NCBI RefSeq assembly: GCF_020217425.1 | Contig: NZ_CP084090.1 | Span: forward strand, 3,100,001 to 3,164,000 | Direction of reading: 5' to 3' | DNA: 64,000 nt | Origin: Halomicrobium urmianum | GTDB taxonomy: Archaea > Halobacteriota > Halobacteria > Halobacteriales > Haloarculaceae | Shown here: one piece after another, positions 38,802-46,869 of the stretch | Numbering within the stretch: the stretch's first letter is position 1 | Layout of the letters: each line of letters opens with the position of its first letter | Made by a program: the position numbers and the translations under genes | Notes under the pieces: model-generated | Told to the model about the DNA's origin: nothing | Databases searched by the model: none | Seen by the model: only the letters and a program-made list of their open reading frames with translations

Positions 38802-39335
38802 ATGTCATCGATCGAACTCACGCCCAGTCAGAAGAACATCCTCCAGGAGCTCGTCAACCTCTACAAAGAGGAGGAGAGCGCCGTCAAGGGGGAGGACATC
38901 GCCGAGAACGTCGACCGCAACCCCGGCACGATCCGCAACCAGATGCAGAGCCTGAAGGCGCTCCAGCTCGTCGAGGGCGTCCCCGGGCCGAAGGGCGGGT
39001 ACAAGCCCACGGCCAACGCCTACGACGCGCTTCAGATCGAGACGATGGACGACGCCGCGAGCGTCCCGCTGCGCCTCGAGGGCGAACTGCTCGACGACGC
39101 CAACGTCGAGGAGATCGACCTGACCAGCGTCCACCACCCCGAGCAGTGCCGCGCCGAGATCCAGCTGCAGGGTTCGATGTCCGACTTCCACGAGGGCGAC
39201 GCCGTGACCGTCGGCCCGACCCCGCTCTCGAAGCTCCAGATCATCGGCACGCTGGCCGGCAAGGACGACACCAGCAACAAGCTCATCCTCACCATCGACG
39301 ACATGCGCGCACCGGCCGAAGAGCCGGAGCACTGA
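38802..39335 (+). CDS. Winged-helix regulator, often annotated Rrf2-like in haloarchaea
   Basis: 177 residues. An N-terminal winged helix (QKNILQELVNLYKEEESAVK, GEDIAENVDRNPGTIRNQMQSLKALQLVEGVPGPKGGYKPT) ends in the GPKGGYKPT wing that is shared with Rrf2 proteins. The C-terminal 100 residues form a soluble sensor domain with strands (ASVPLRLEGELLDDANVEEIDL, AEIQLQGSMSDFHEGDAVTV) of unknown ligand. No Fe-S Cys ligands are seen (one Cys only), so the Rrf2 label is structural only. Confidence 0.82.
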   Translation: MSSIELTPSQKNILQELVNLYKEEESAVKGEDIAENVDRNPGTIRNQMQSLKALQLVEGVPGPKGGYKPTANAYDALQIETMDDAASVPLRLEGELLDDANVEEIDLTSVHHPEQCRAEIQLQGSMSDFHEGDAVTVGPTPLSKLQIIGTLAGKDDTSNKLILTIDDMRAPAEEPEH

Positions 39336-39504
39336 GCCGCCCCGCATCTCCTCTCTCGTCGGCTGTCTGCAGATATCTTTGCCCTGCCCCGAGAACGACC
39401 TATTATTCAGTGCCTCCGGTACAGAACTGAACGCTCGCGACGACCCGCCAGTACACACCCGATTTCAAAGCCTTTGTATCCGGTCACTACGCAGGAGCAC
39501 GTAC

Positions 39505-40680
39505 ATGACTGACAACGTCGTCGTCCTCGGCGCGGGCTACGCCGGGGCGGGCGCGATAAAGAGCCTCGAGGCCGAACTGAACGGCGAAGCCAGCGTCACC
39601 TGGATCTCCGATCAGGACTACCACCTCGTTCTCCACGAGTCCCACCGCTGCATCTCCGACCCGAGCGTCCAGCACAAGATTACCATCCCCGTCGACGAGA
39701 TCAAATCGCCCGGCACCGACTTCGTCCAGGGCGAGGTCACGAACGTCGACACCGACGACCGCGTCGTCGAACTGGCCGACGACTCCGAGGTCGAGTTCGA
39801 CTACCTGCTGGTCGCTATCGGTTCCCGGACCGCCTTCTTCGGCATCGACGGCCTCCAGGAGCACGCCCACACGCTCAAGAGCCTCGACGACGCGCTCGGC
39901 ATCCACGACGCCGTCGTCGACGCCTACCGCGAGGCCTCCCGCAGCGACCCCGCCCAGGTCGTCGTCGGCGGCGCCGGCCTCTCCGGCATCCAGACCGCCG
40001 GCGAAATCGCCGAGCTCCGCGACGACCGTAGCGCCCCCATCGACATCAAGCTGGTCGAGGGCCTCGACAGCGTCCTCCCCAACGGCGACCCCGAACTCCA
40101 GGGCGCGCTCCGCAAGCGCCTGGAGAACAAGGACGTCGACATCCTGACCGGCGAGTTCATCGGCGAGGTCGACGAGGAGACCGTCTACGTCGGCGACGAC
40201 ACCGAACTCGACTACGACGTCCTCATCTGGACCGGCGGCATCACCGGCCGCGAGGCCATCCGCGACGCCGACGTCGACAAGGACGAGCGCTCTCACCGCA
40301 TCTTCGCCGAGCGCGACTTCCAGACCGACGACGAGCGCGTGTTCGCCATGGGCGACTGCGCGCTGGTCGACCAGCCCGGCGACGACCCCGCGCCGCCGAC
40401 CGCCCAGGCCGCCTGGCAGGCCGCCGAAGTCGCCGGCGAGAACCTCGCCCGCGCCGTCCGCGACCAGCCCCTGAAGACCTGGACCTACGAGGACCGCGGC
40501 ACCGTCGTCTCCGTCGGCGAGGACGCCGTCGCCCACGGCGTCTCCTACATGGGCTTCGACGTCCCCATCGCCACCTTCGGCGGCGTCTTCGCGGAGAACC
40601 TCAAGAAGGCCATCGCCGCCAAGTGGATCAACTCCATCACCGGACCCGGACAGGCCGCGAAGGCCTGGCCGGACATGTAA
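39505..40680 (+). CDS. NAD(P)/FAD-dependent oxidoreductase, type II NADH dehydrogenase-like
   Basis: 391 residues. FAD-binding VVLGAGYAGAGAIKSLEAEL at the N-terminus, a second dinucleotide fold VVVGGAGLSGIQTAGEIAEL near 155, and the FAD C-terminal motif VFAMGDCALVDQP near 280. The ending AIAAKWINSITGPGQAAKAW resembles the membrane-associating tail of NDH-2 enzymes. It would pass electrons from NADH to quinone without proton pumping. The ATG at 39505 is chosen because upstream in-frame sequence lacks coding character. Confidence 0.9.
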   Translation: MTDNVVVLGAGYAGAGAIKSLEAELNGEASVTWISDQDYHLVLHESHRCISDPSVQHKITIPVDEIKSPGTDFVQGEVTNVDTDDRVVELADDSEVEFDYLLVAIGSRTAFFGIDGLQEHAHTLKSLDDALGIHDAVVDAYREASRSDPAQVVVGGAGLSGIQTAGEIAELRDDRSAPIDIKLVEGLDSVLPNGDPELQGALRKRLENKDVDILTGEFIGEVDEETVYVGDDTELDYDVLIWTGGITGREAIRDADVDKDERSHRIFAERDFQTDDERVFAMGDCALVDQPGDDPAPPTAQAAWQAAEVAGENLARAVRDQPLKTWTYEDRGTVVSVGEDAVAHGVSYMGFDVPIATFGGVFAENLKKAIAAKWINSITGPGQAAKAWPDM

Positions 40681-40701
40681 CCGTACATTTTTACTTCGTC
40701 G

Positions 40702-40741
40702 GGTGTCCTCGGGCGCTCTCCGAGCGCCCTGCGGGCACCAC
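40702..40741 (-). repeat. GGTGTCC-type nested hairpin, copy 1
   Basis: Outer arms GGTGTCCTCG and TGCGGGCACCAC enclose an inner 8-bp stem GGGCGCTC/GAGCGCCC with loop TCC (GGA on the minus strand). The same outer arms with a different inner stem occur at 47598-47635. The rest of the gap to 40879 carries two GARCGNAGYGA-type hairpins read on the minus strand: near 40771-40805 (outer stem CTTCTCGC/GCGAGAAG) and 40814-40830. Confidence 0.65.
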
Positions 40742-40879
40742 TCCTCGTAAAAATCTACGCTAAAAACTACCTTCTCGCTCGGTCGCTGCGCTCCCTCGCG
40801 AGAAGTGAACCGTGCCTCGCTCCGCTCGGCGCGGATGCTGGATCGAGATTTGTTCAGTTCTCGTGATTCCGGCCGCTAG

Positions 40880-41230
40880 TCAGTATCGCTCGTACGCCTC
40901 CAGAACGAGCGCTATCGCCAGCCCGCAGACCAGCACGCCGGCGATCAGTTCGGAGGTCAGCCGCGACAGCAGGAACTCCGGGAACGCCACGTACAGCGGT
41001 GCGACGAAATCGATGGCGAAAAACCTGCCCGCGACGCCGAGCGCACCGCCGAGGACGTTGATCTCCGGCGGGAGTTCGATGGTTCGGGCCATACGGCGTG
41101 CGGCGGGGAACGAGAGCAGGAACGCCAGGGTCAGCGCGGCGAACAGCGAGCGGACGAGTCGCGCGTACGCCTTCAGGTAGTGATTTCGGCCGCGTGACAC
41201 TGGCGGCACGTCGGGGCCGGCGGCCCTCAT
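40880..41230 (-). CDS. Small two-helix membrane protein, tandem paralogue 4 (last of array)
   Basis: 116 residues. The shared N-terminal signature SRGRNHYLKAYARLVRSL is followed by a first helix (FAALTLAFLLSFPAA), a roughly 50-residue loop with its own hydrophobic patch (EINVLGGALGVAGRFFAIDFVAPLYVA), and the C-terminal helix with ELIAGVLVCGLAIALVLEAYERY. It is the most divergent member: the loop is more hydrophobic and the basic C-terminal tail is missing. Its ATG overlaps the previous stop by four bases. Unknown family. Confidence 0.72.
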   Translation of the reverse strand: MRAAGPDVPPVSRGRNHYLKAYARLVRSLFAALTLAFLLSFPAARRMARTIELPPEINVLGGALGVAGRFFAIDFVAPLYVAFPEFLLSRLTSELIAGVLVCGLAIALVLEAYERY

Positions 41231-41583
41231 CTGTCCCGACCCCCGCTTCGCTTCCGGGCTTCTACGACGAGCGTGCACACCAGTCCGCCCAGCAGAACGG
41301 CGACGAACGGCACCGACGTGAACGCGGCTGTCTGTTCGTGATAGAAGTCGACGTATGGCGTCGGTCCGGGTAGATTTATCGGCGGTTCGTGAGGGATGCC
41401 CCCATACACACTGAACCAGGTGCGATGCGTCTGGTATCCGTACCTCGGGCTGTCTATCAGCCCGCCGAGGAGGACCACCGCTGGGACGGCCAGTCCGAGC
41501 GAGACGACGAGCCGTCGGTAGGCGGCGACGTGTCTGTTTCGTCCCCGCGGCGTGGCCTGCGGCTTCGATTTGATGGTCCTCAT
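41227..41583 (-). CDS. Small two-helix membrane protein, tandem paralogue 3
   Basis: 118 residues. Signature PRGRNRHVAAYRRLVVSL, helix 1 LGLAVPAVVLLGGLI, a polar loop rich in Tyr, Pro and His (SPRYGYQTHRTWFSVYGGIP, then PPINLPGPTPYVDFYH), helix 2 VPFVAVLLGGLVCTLVVEA and a basic tail RKRSGGRDR. Predicted topology is both ends in the cytoplasm with the loop outside. ATGA overlaps on both sides tie it to its neighbours. Function unknown. Confidence 0.75.
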   Translation of the reverse strand: MRTIKSKPQATPRGRNRHVAAYRRLVVSLGLAVPAVVLLGGLIDSPRYGYQTHRTWFSVYGGIPHEPPINLPGPTPYVDFYHEQTAAFTSVPFVAVLLGGLVCTLVVEARKRSGGRDR

Positions 41584-41936
41584 GGTTCTCGACGCCTCAC
41601 GCGCTCGTGGATCTCCAGCGCGACAGTGCAGAGCAACCCGATGACGAGGAGCGCAACTGTCGGATCGTAGGAGAGTCGCGCGATCAAGAAATCCGCGAAA
41701 CCGTGAACGAGCGGTGCATCGTAACGGAACGTGATCGACTCGGCGAAGCCGTGGCTGTGCCGCCAGAAGGGACTCTTCTGATAGTGCCTGACGAACGCGG
41801 CTAACCAGTTTGTGGCGATGACTTGGAACGAGATGAACGAGGCCACGAACAGGACTGCTACACCGCGAGCGAACGCTTTGACGTGCCAGTACCGACCTCG
41901 CGGCATCGCCGGCGGTCTCGGTCTCGTGGTCGTCAC
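41580..41936 (-). CDS. Small two-helix membrane protein, tandem paralogue 2
   Basis: 118 residues. Signature PRGRYWHVKAFARGVAVL, helix 1 FVASFISFQVIATNWLAAFV, an outer loop with YQKSPFWRHSHGFAESITF and DAPLVHGFADFLIARLSYD, helix 2 PTVALLVIGLLCTVALEI, basic tail HERVRRREP. The C-terminal helix motif LLCTVALE matches VCTLVVE and VCTVVVE of the neighbouring paralogues. The ATG overlaps the previous stop by four bases. Confidence 0.75.
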   Translation of the reverse strand: MTTTRPRPPAMPRGRYWHVKAFARGVAVLFVASFISFQVIATNWLAAFVRHYQKSPFWRHSHGFAESITFRYDAPLVHGFADFLIARLSYDPTVALLVIGLLCTVALEIHERVRRREP

Positions 41937-42313
41937 GGTGAGGTCTCCCGTCTCCGCTGGCGCATCTCCACGACCACTGTGCAGACGAAACCGCCGACGA
42001 GGACGGCCAGGATCGGTTCGTACGAGAACACTCTGACGAGGTAGTCGTCGAGACTCGCGATATACGGTATCCCGACGGCGTCTGTCAGCACTGGGTACTT
42101 CGCAGCCATCTCGGCGGCCCGTTCGGGGTACAGAAGCGGATTGAAGCCGGTGGCGCGCGTGAACGTATCGACCGCGTTCGCGGCGATGACGAAGTGTGCG
42201 ATCGCTGCGACGAGGCCTATCGCTCCGACCGCACGCAGGTACGCTCTGACGTGCCAGTTCCGGCCGTCCGCGATGGCGCGCGGCCGCGGAGTAGCGCCTG
42301 CCATTGATCGCAT
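41933..42313 (-). CDS. Small two-helix membrane protein, tandem paralogue 1 (first of array)
   Basis: 126 residues (or 123 from the ATG at 42304). Signature DGRNWHVRAYLRAVGAIG, helix 1 LVAAIAHFVIAANAV, outer loop with TRATGFNPLLYPERAAEMAA and the YIASLDDYLVRVFSYEP block that parallels DFLIARLSYDP in paralogue 2, helix 2 ILAVLVGGFVCTVVVEM, basic tail RQRRRETSP. It is the first gene of four linked by ATGA overlaps, 50 bp after the udp stop, so it may have its own promoter in that gap or be read from the udp-cdd transcript. Confidence 0.75.
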   Translation of the reverse strand: MRSMAGATPRPRAIADGRNWHVRAYLRAVGAIGLVAAIAHFVIAANAVDTFTRATGFNPLLYPERAAEMAAKYPVLTDAVGIPYIASLDDYLVRVFSYEPILAVLVGGFVCTVVVEMRQRRRETSP

Positions 42314-42363
42314 CCAGTATCGACCAGATGAAAAGGTTTGTGACGGACTATCATTCCGGACCG

Positions 42364-43221
42364 TCAGATCGACAGCCCCGGGTGCCAGGCGTCGGCGTCG
42401 GACTCCGCGACGGCGTCGTCCATCTCGTCGAGGTACTTCACCGCGAGGCTGGCCGTCTCGGCGGCCTTGCGCTCGCCCTCGGTGCGGAACTCGCCGGTGA
42501 CGCGGTTGGCGTAGACGGTACAGACCGCGCCGGCGCGGAGGCCGTAGAGGTTCGCCAGCGTCAGGACGGAGCTGGCCTCCATCTCGAAGTTGAGGACGCC
42601 GGCCTGCCGGAGCTCCTCGATGCGCTCGTCGCTGCCGCGGGCCTCGAACCCCTCGAAGCCGGGGCGAGACTGGCCGGCGTAGAAGGAGTCCGTCGAGCAG
42701 GTCAGCCCGCGGTGGTAGTCGTAGCCCAACTCCTCGGCGGCGGCGACGAGCGCGGACACGACGCGGTAGTCCGCGGTGGCGGGGTAGTCCTCGCGGACGT
42801 ACTCGTCGCTGGTGCCCTCCTGGCGGACCGCGCCGGTGGTGATGATCAGGTCGCCGACCGACGCCTCCTCGCGGATGGCCCCGCAGGAGCCCACCCGCAG
42901 CAGCGTGTCCGCGCCGACGCTGGCCAGTTCCTCGACGGCGATGGCCGCCGAGGGCGAACCGATCCCCGTCGAGGTGACCGAAATAGGCGTGTCCTCGTAG
43001 GTGCCCGTGGCGGTGCGGAACTCGCGGTGGCTGGCGACCGCCTCGTAGTCGTCCCAGGCGTCGACGATCTTCTCGACGCGCTCGGGGTTCCCGGGGAGGA
43101 GGACGGAGTCCGCGACGTCGCCCGGTGCCACTTCGAGGTGGTACTGCTCGCCGTCGTTCGGGTCTTCGCTGTCCGCGACGTCGCTCGATCCGTCACCGCT
43201 CCCGCTCGCGGGCTCGCTCAT
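42364..43221 (-). CDS. udp: Uridine phosphorylase-family nucleoside phosphorylase
   Basis: 285 residues from the ATG at 43221. PNP/UDP phosphorylase domain: phosphate-binding LLPGNPERVEKIVDAWDDYE, TSTGIGSPSAAIAVEEL, LLRVGSCGAIREEASVGDLI, and the nucleoside-binding FEMEASSVLTLANLYG near 215. The first 30 residues are an acidic Ser/Gly leader. It cleaves (deoxy)uridine with phosphate to base and ribose-1-phosphate. Its ATG overlaps the cdd stop by four bases, so deamination and phosphorolysis genes are coupled. Confidence 0.92.
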   Translation of the reverse strand: MSEPASGSGDGSSDVADSEDPNDGEQYHLEVAPGDVADSVLLPGNPERVEKIVDAWDDYEAVASHREFRTATGTYEDTPISVTSTGIGSPSAAIAVEELASVGADTLLRVGSCGAIREEASVGDLIITTGAVRQEGTSDEYVREDYPATADYRVVSALVAAAEELGYDYHRGLTCSTDSFYAGQSRPGFEGFEARGSDERIEELRQAGVLNFEMEASSVLTLANLYGLRAGAVCTVYANRVTGEFRTEGERKAAETASLAVKYLDEMDDAVAESDADAWHPGLSI

Positions 43222-43604
43222 TCGAGGTCCTCCCGCTCGATAGTCGTCGGCAGCAGGTCGCCCAGCCGGTACTCCGTGACCTCGTCGCCTTCGTCGCAAA
43301 GCACGGCGAAGTCCTCGTCGCAGAACTCCGTCAGGGACTGGCGGCACATCCCGCAGGGGGTCTGGCCGTCCCGCTCCGCGGTCGAGACGGCGATGCGGGC
43401 GAACTCGCGGTGGTCGTCCCGGACCGCCGAGCCCAGCGCGACCTCCTCGGCGTGGAGGCTGTTGCTGTAGTTGGCGTTCTCGACGTTGCAGCCAGTGTAG
43501 ACGGTGCCGTCGGCGGTCTCCAGCGCCGCGCCGACGTAGTACTCCGAGTAGGGCGCGTAGGAGGCCTCGACGGCCTCGCGGGCGGCCTCGATCAGCGAAT
43601 CCAT
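43218..43604 (-). CDS. cdd: Cytidine deaminase
   Basis: 128 residues, standard for the tetrameric form. Zn and catalytic residues: HAEEVAL (His and Glu near 51-53) and PCGMCRQSL (two Cys near 83-86); substrate motif GCNVENANYSNS. It turns cytidine into uridine, which the next gene's product phosphorolyses. The start at 43604 (MDSLIEAAREAV) fits the family. Confidence 0.95.
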   Translation of the reverse strand: MDSLIEAAREAVEASYAPYSEYYVGAALETADGTVYTGCNVENANYSNSLHAEEVALGSAVRDDHREFARIAVSTAERDGQTPCGMCRQSLTEFCDEDFAVLCDEGDEVTEYRLGDLLPTTIEREDLE

Positions 43605-43663
43605 GCCGGACAGGTCGCCCGCGCGGGCCAAATAGCCACCGGCACCGTCGGGCGATCAGAGCG

Positions 43664-45016
43664 TCACACCACGTCGTCGACGGCCCGCTCGACGGCGTCG
43701 ACGACGGTGTCCACGAGCGCGTCGACGTCCTCGCTCTCGGCGTAGGCGCGGACGTACGGCTCGGTCCCGGAGGGTCGAACCAGCGTCCAGGATCCGTCCG
43801 GTAGCTCCAGCCGGACGCCGTACTCCGTGTCGACGCTGGCGTCGGGGAACTGGTCGGGCAGCCTCGCCTCCAGTCGCTCCATGACGGCCGGCTTGGCCTC
43901 GTCGGGGCAGTCGACGCTGACCTTCCGGTAGGGGCGCTCCGTGACGGACTCGCGCAGTGAGTCGAGTCCCTGCTCGGCGACCAGCCGCATGAGGACGGCG
44001 GCGCTGGCGACCCCGTCGATCCAGCCGCCGAAGGCCGGGTGGACGTGCTTCCAGGGCTCGGCGGCGAAGACGACTTCGGTCTCAGCGCCGCCCTCGGCGC
44101 GGGCGCTGGCGACGCCCTCGTGGAGCGCGCCGAGGCGGACCCGCTCGACGCGGCCGCCGGCAGCGCGGACGCGCTCGTCGATGCGCGCCGAGGCGTTGGG
44201 CGTCGTCACGACGACGGGGTCGCCGGCCGCAGAGGCGCGCGTGTACGCCTCCGCCAGGATCGCGACGACGGTGTCCTCGTGAACGACCTCCCCGTCGCCG
44301 TCGAGGACGACGATCCGGTCGGCGTCGCCGTCGTGGCCGATTCCCAGGTCCGCCCCGGAGCGGGCGACGAACTCCCGCAGCGCCGACAGCGTCTCCGGCG
44401 TGGGCTTGCTCTCGCGGGCGGGGAAGTGGCCGTCGACGTTGGCCTCCAGCGCCTGGACGTGCGCGCCCGTCCGACCCAGCACCTGCGGCGTCGCGACGCC
44501 GGCCATCCCGTTGCCGCAGTCGACCGCGACGCTCAGGTCCGCCGGTGAGGCGCCCCACTCCTCGGCGTAGTCGGCGACCGCCTCGCGGTAGTCGGGCAGG
44601 GGCGACTCCGTCCTGTCCGCGCCCCACTCGTCCCACGGCACGGCCTCGTCGTCTTCGACGGCGGCCTCGACGCGGCGCTCGGCCTCGCGGTCGTACTCGG
44701 TCCCGTCGGCGAAGAGCTTGATCCCGTTGTCGTGTGGCGGGTTGTGGCTGGCCGTGACCATGACGCCGCGGCGTCCGCGGGAGGCGAACGCCAGCGTCGG
44801 CGTGGGCACGCGGCCGACGTCGACGACCCTGGCGCCGCCGCTCTGGAGGCCGGCGGCGACCGCCGACCGGAGCGCGGGGGTGGACTGCCGTCCGTCGCCG
44901 CCGACGACGAACTCGTCTCCGTCCGCCGCGACCGCCCGGCCAACGCGGAGCGCGAGGTCCGGCGTCACCTCGGTGCCGACGTCGCCGCGGATCCCGGCGG
45001 TCCCGAACAGGTCCAT
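43664..45016 (-). CDS. Phosphohexomutase-superfamily enzyme (phosphoglucosamine/phosphomanno- or phosphopentomutase)
   Basis: 450 residues, four-domain alpha-D-phosphohexomutase fold. Start MDLFGTAGIRGDVGTEVTPDL, active Ser in MVTASHNPPHDNGIK (near 92), Mg loop GHDGDADRIVV (near 225), sugar-binding segment FAAEPWKHVHP (near 318) and phosphate loop VRPSGTEPYVRAYAE. The sugar loop reads EPWKH instead of the GEQSGH of GlmM, so the substrate is not simply assigned. Proximity to udp and cdd (60 bp upstream, same strand) suggests conversion of ribose-1-phosphate as one possibility. Confidence 0.88.
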   Translation of the reverse strand: MDLFGTAGIRGDVGTEVTPDLALRVGRAVAADGDEFVVGGDGRQSTPALRSAVAAGLQSGGARVVDVGRVPTPTLAFASRGRRGVMVTASHNPPHDNGIKLFADGTEYDREAERRVEAAVEDDEAVPWDEWGADRTESPLPDYREAVADYAEEWGASPADLSVAVDCGNGMAGVATPQVLGRTGAHVQALEANVDGHFPARESKPTPETLSALREFVARSGADLGIGHDGDADRIVVLDGDGEVVHEDTVVAILAEAYTRASAAGDPVVVTTPNASARIDERVRAAGGRVERVRLGALHEGVASARAEGGAETEVVFAAEPWKHVHPAFGGWIDGVASAAVLMRLVAEQGLDSLRESVTERPYRKVSVDCPDEAKPAVMERLEARLPDQFPDASVDTEYGVRLELPDGSWTLVRPSGTEPYVRAYAESEDVDALVDTVVDAVERAVDDVV

Positions 45017-45142
45017 ACCAGATGGTACGCTGGCGGGGACTTGGAAATGGCGGTCGAACGAGTGTCAACAGAGCGAACGACGGGAGAACGAGCTGCCGCG
45101 GGGACGACACGTTCCCCGCAGGACTACGGACCGTCGCCGGCG

Positions 45143-45853
45143 CTACAGCAGTTCATCGAACTCGTAGCCGTCGATGTCGACGCCCTCGGCGGTGACCTCG
45201 GCGAGGTAGATGCCGTTACCGGAGCCGGTGTCGCGCTCGGCGGCGGCGTTGATGGCGGCCGCGGCGACTTCGCGGGCCTCCTCGTTGGACATGTCCTCCT
45301 CCCAGCGGTCCTCGAGGGTCCCGTAGGCGACGGTCAGGCCGGAGCCGGTGACGGTGTAGTCGTCTTCCATCACGCCGCCGGCGGGGTCGATGCTGTAGAC
45401 GTGGTGGCCGTCGTCGTCGACGCCGCCGAGGATGGGGTTGATGGCGAAGAACGGGCCGCCGCGGGCGAAGTTGCCCGCAAGCGTCGCCAGCGCCTCGATG
45501 TCCATGTCCTCGCCGCGGCGGGCCTCGTAGAGGTCCGCCTCGGCCCGCAGCGTCCGGATGAACGACTGGGCGCCGCCGACGCTCCCCACGAGCGTCAGCG
45601 CAGCGGTCGGGTGGATCTGCTCGACCTTCTGGACGTTCTTGTTGGAGACGAAGCGGCCGCCCAGCGACGCGCGCTGGTCGGTCGCCACGACGACGCCCTC
45701 GGACGTCGTCAGCCCGATCGTCGTCGTCCCCGTCTTGTTGACGGCGTCCTCGTCGTGGTCGACCTCGGGCAGCGACCCCAGTTCCGGCTCGTAGGGGTCG
45801 CGCGGCCCGTCGTGGAGAGGCAGCTCGGAGAGGTCGTCGAGTGGGTCCTGCAT
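45143..45853 (-). CDS. psmB: Proteasome beta subunit
   Basis: 236 residues. A 40-residue acidic propeptide ends at VNK, and the catalytic Thr follows in TGTTTIGL (Thr41 of the precursor). Further Ntn-hydrolase residues are DQRASLGG and the Lys/Asp region, with SGSGNGIYLAEV near the C-terminus. It forms the proteolytic chamber of the 20S proteasome with an alpha subunit not in this window. ATG at 45853. Confidence 0.96.
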   Translation of the reverse strand: MQDPLDDLSELPLHDGPRDPYEPELGSLPEVDHDEDAVNKTGTTTIGLTTSEGVVVATDQRASLGGRFVSNKNVQKVEQIHPTAALTLVGSVGGAQSFIRTLRAEADLYEARRGEDMDIEALATLAGNFARGGPFFAINPILGGVDDDGHHVYSIDPAGGVMEDDYTVTGSGLTVAYGTLEDRWEEDMSNEEAREVAAAAINAAAERDTGSGNGIYLAEVTAEGVDIDGYEFDELL

Positions 45854-45953
45854 TACCCTCGGCTATCAGTCCTGCGCTGATAAAAGCATCTCCTCGGTGG
45901 TCGGTCGGCGGGCGATGCGGGGACCGCACGCCGTCGTGCGGTCTGGTAGAAGA

Positions 45954-46127
45954 TCAGGCGGGCCGGGCGCTCTCGTGGGCCTCCTCGAGGCGGCGCACCA
46001 CGCGGTGCATCGGCACGGAGAGGCCGAGCCGTCGCATCAGGAGCGCGACGGGGAGTAGCAGGATACCGGTGAGCACGCTGAGCTGGTACAGGGCGAACAC
46101 GACCCCGGAGTACAGTTGGGATTCCAT
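45954..46127 (-). CDS. Small one-helix membrane protein (57 aa)
   Basis: A complete short frame: MESQLYSGVVFALYQLSV, then a hydrophobic helix (LTGILLLPVALLMRRLGL) and an amphipathic C-terminus (VPMHRVVRRLEEAHESARPA). A strong TATA-like CTTATATAG on the minus strand (46158-46166) lies about 31-39 nt upstream of the ATG, which supports real expression. It sits 100 bp upstream of psmB on the same strand. No function recognised; the second half could bind a partner at the membrane surface. Confidence 0.68.
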   Translation of the reverse strand: MESQLYSGVVFALYQLSVLTGILLLPVALLMRRLGLSVPMHRVVRRLEEAHESARPA

Positions 46128-46157
46128 CGTCCCTCGAACACGTCTCCGCGGCTGGCA

Positions 46158-46166
46158 CTATATAAG
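46158..46166 (-). promoter_or_regulatory. TATA box of the 57-aa membrane protein gene
   Basis: CTTATATAG on the minus strand, 31-39 nt before the ATG at 46127. Confidence 0.6.
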
Positions 46167-46412
46167 CATTCTGGCACGGACTGATACGCCATATCCGGTT
46201 GATCGGCAGATATGAGCCCTCTATGGTGCATTCTGCGTTATGGCGGTGAAAGTGCGGGCGCGCGGCTGCTCCTGCCCGCGTACCGGGTAACGAAACCGGC
46301 GCTGATGACTCCGGTTCGCATAAGTTATGGAGATACTCGGCGTCACGTGCGCGGCCCGGACTGTCGACCGAGAATCAAAACGTACGAGTAGCCGGCCTGT
46401 GCACCTACGTCC

Positions 46413-46784
46413 ATGAACTACCTCGTGGCGATGGAAGCAGCCTGGCTGGTGCGAGACGTCGAAGACATCGACGACGCCATCGGCGTCGCGGTGAGCGAAG
46501 CGGGCAAGCGGCTCAACGAGTCCGAGATGGACTACGTCGAGGTCGAGGTCGGCGCCACCGGGTGCCCCGCATGCGGCGAGCCCTTCGACTCCGCGTTCAT
46601 CGCCGCCGACACCGCTCTCGTCGGACTGGTCCTCGAGATGAAGGTGTTCAACGCCGAGTCGATCGAACACGCTCAGCGCATCGCCAAGAGCGAGATCGGC
46701 AGCGCCCTCCGGGACGTTCCGCTGAAGGTCGTCGACACCGTCGAGTTCGAGGGCGAAGAGATCGACGGCGAGGCCGAGGCCTGA
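46413..46784 (+). CDS. DUF555/UPF0212 family protein
   Basis: 123 residues. Start [34 protein letters not shown], then the Cys pair [23 protein letters not shown] near 50, as in the archaeal UPF0212 family. One Cys pair suggests metal binding by a dimer, or a redox role. The family is widespread in euryarchaea and has no assigned function. Confidence 0.85.
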   Translation: MNYLVAMEAAWLVRDVEDIDDAIGVAVSEAGKRLNESEMDYVEVEVGATGCPACGEPFDSAFIAADTALVGLVLEMKVFNAESIEHAQRIAKSEIGSALRDVPLKVVDTVEFEGEEIDGEAEA

Positions 46785-46847
46785 CGCGGGCCACCCGCCG
46801 CAAGCGGTGACCGACGCCGTCCGCAGCGGCTGTCGGTGCCTTTTTGT

Positions 46848-46862
46848 ATTACCTTGGGTAAT
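46848..46862. promoter_or_regulatory. Palindrome at the XRE-CBS promoter, candidate autoregulatory operator
   Basis: ATTACC-TTG-GGTAAT, a perfect 6-3-6 inverted repeat that ends 7 bp before the ATG at 46870. It overlaps the expected transcription start, so a bound repressor would block initiation. The XRE protein encoded directly downstream is the natural candidate. Confidence 0.6.
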
Positions 46863-46869
46863 CACGGGC

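Noticed and set aside
46807-46869. Earlier in-frame start for the XRE-CBS gene
   Set aside because: It would place the T-rich promoter and the palindromic operator inside the coding region, and the added residues do not fit the HTH family.
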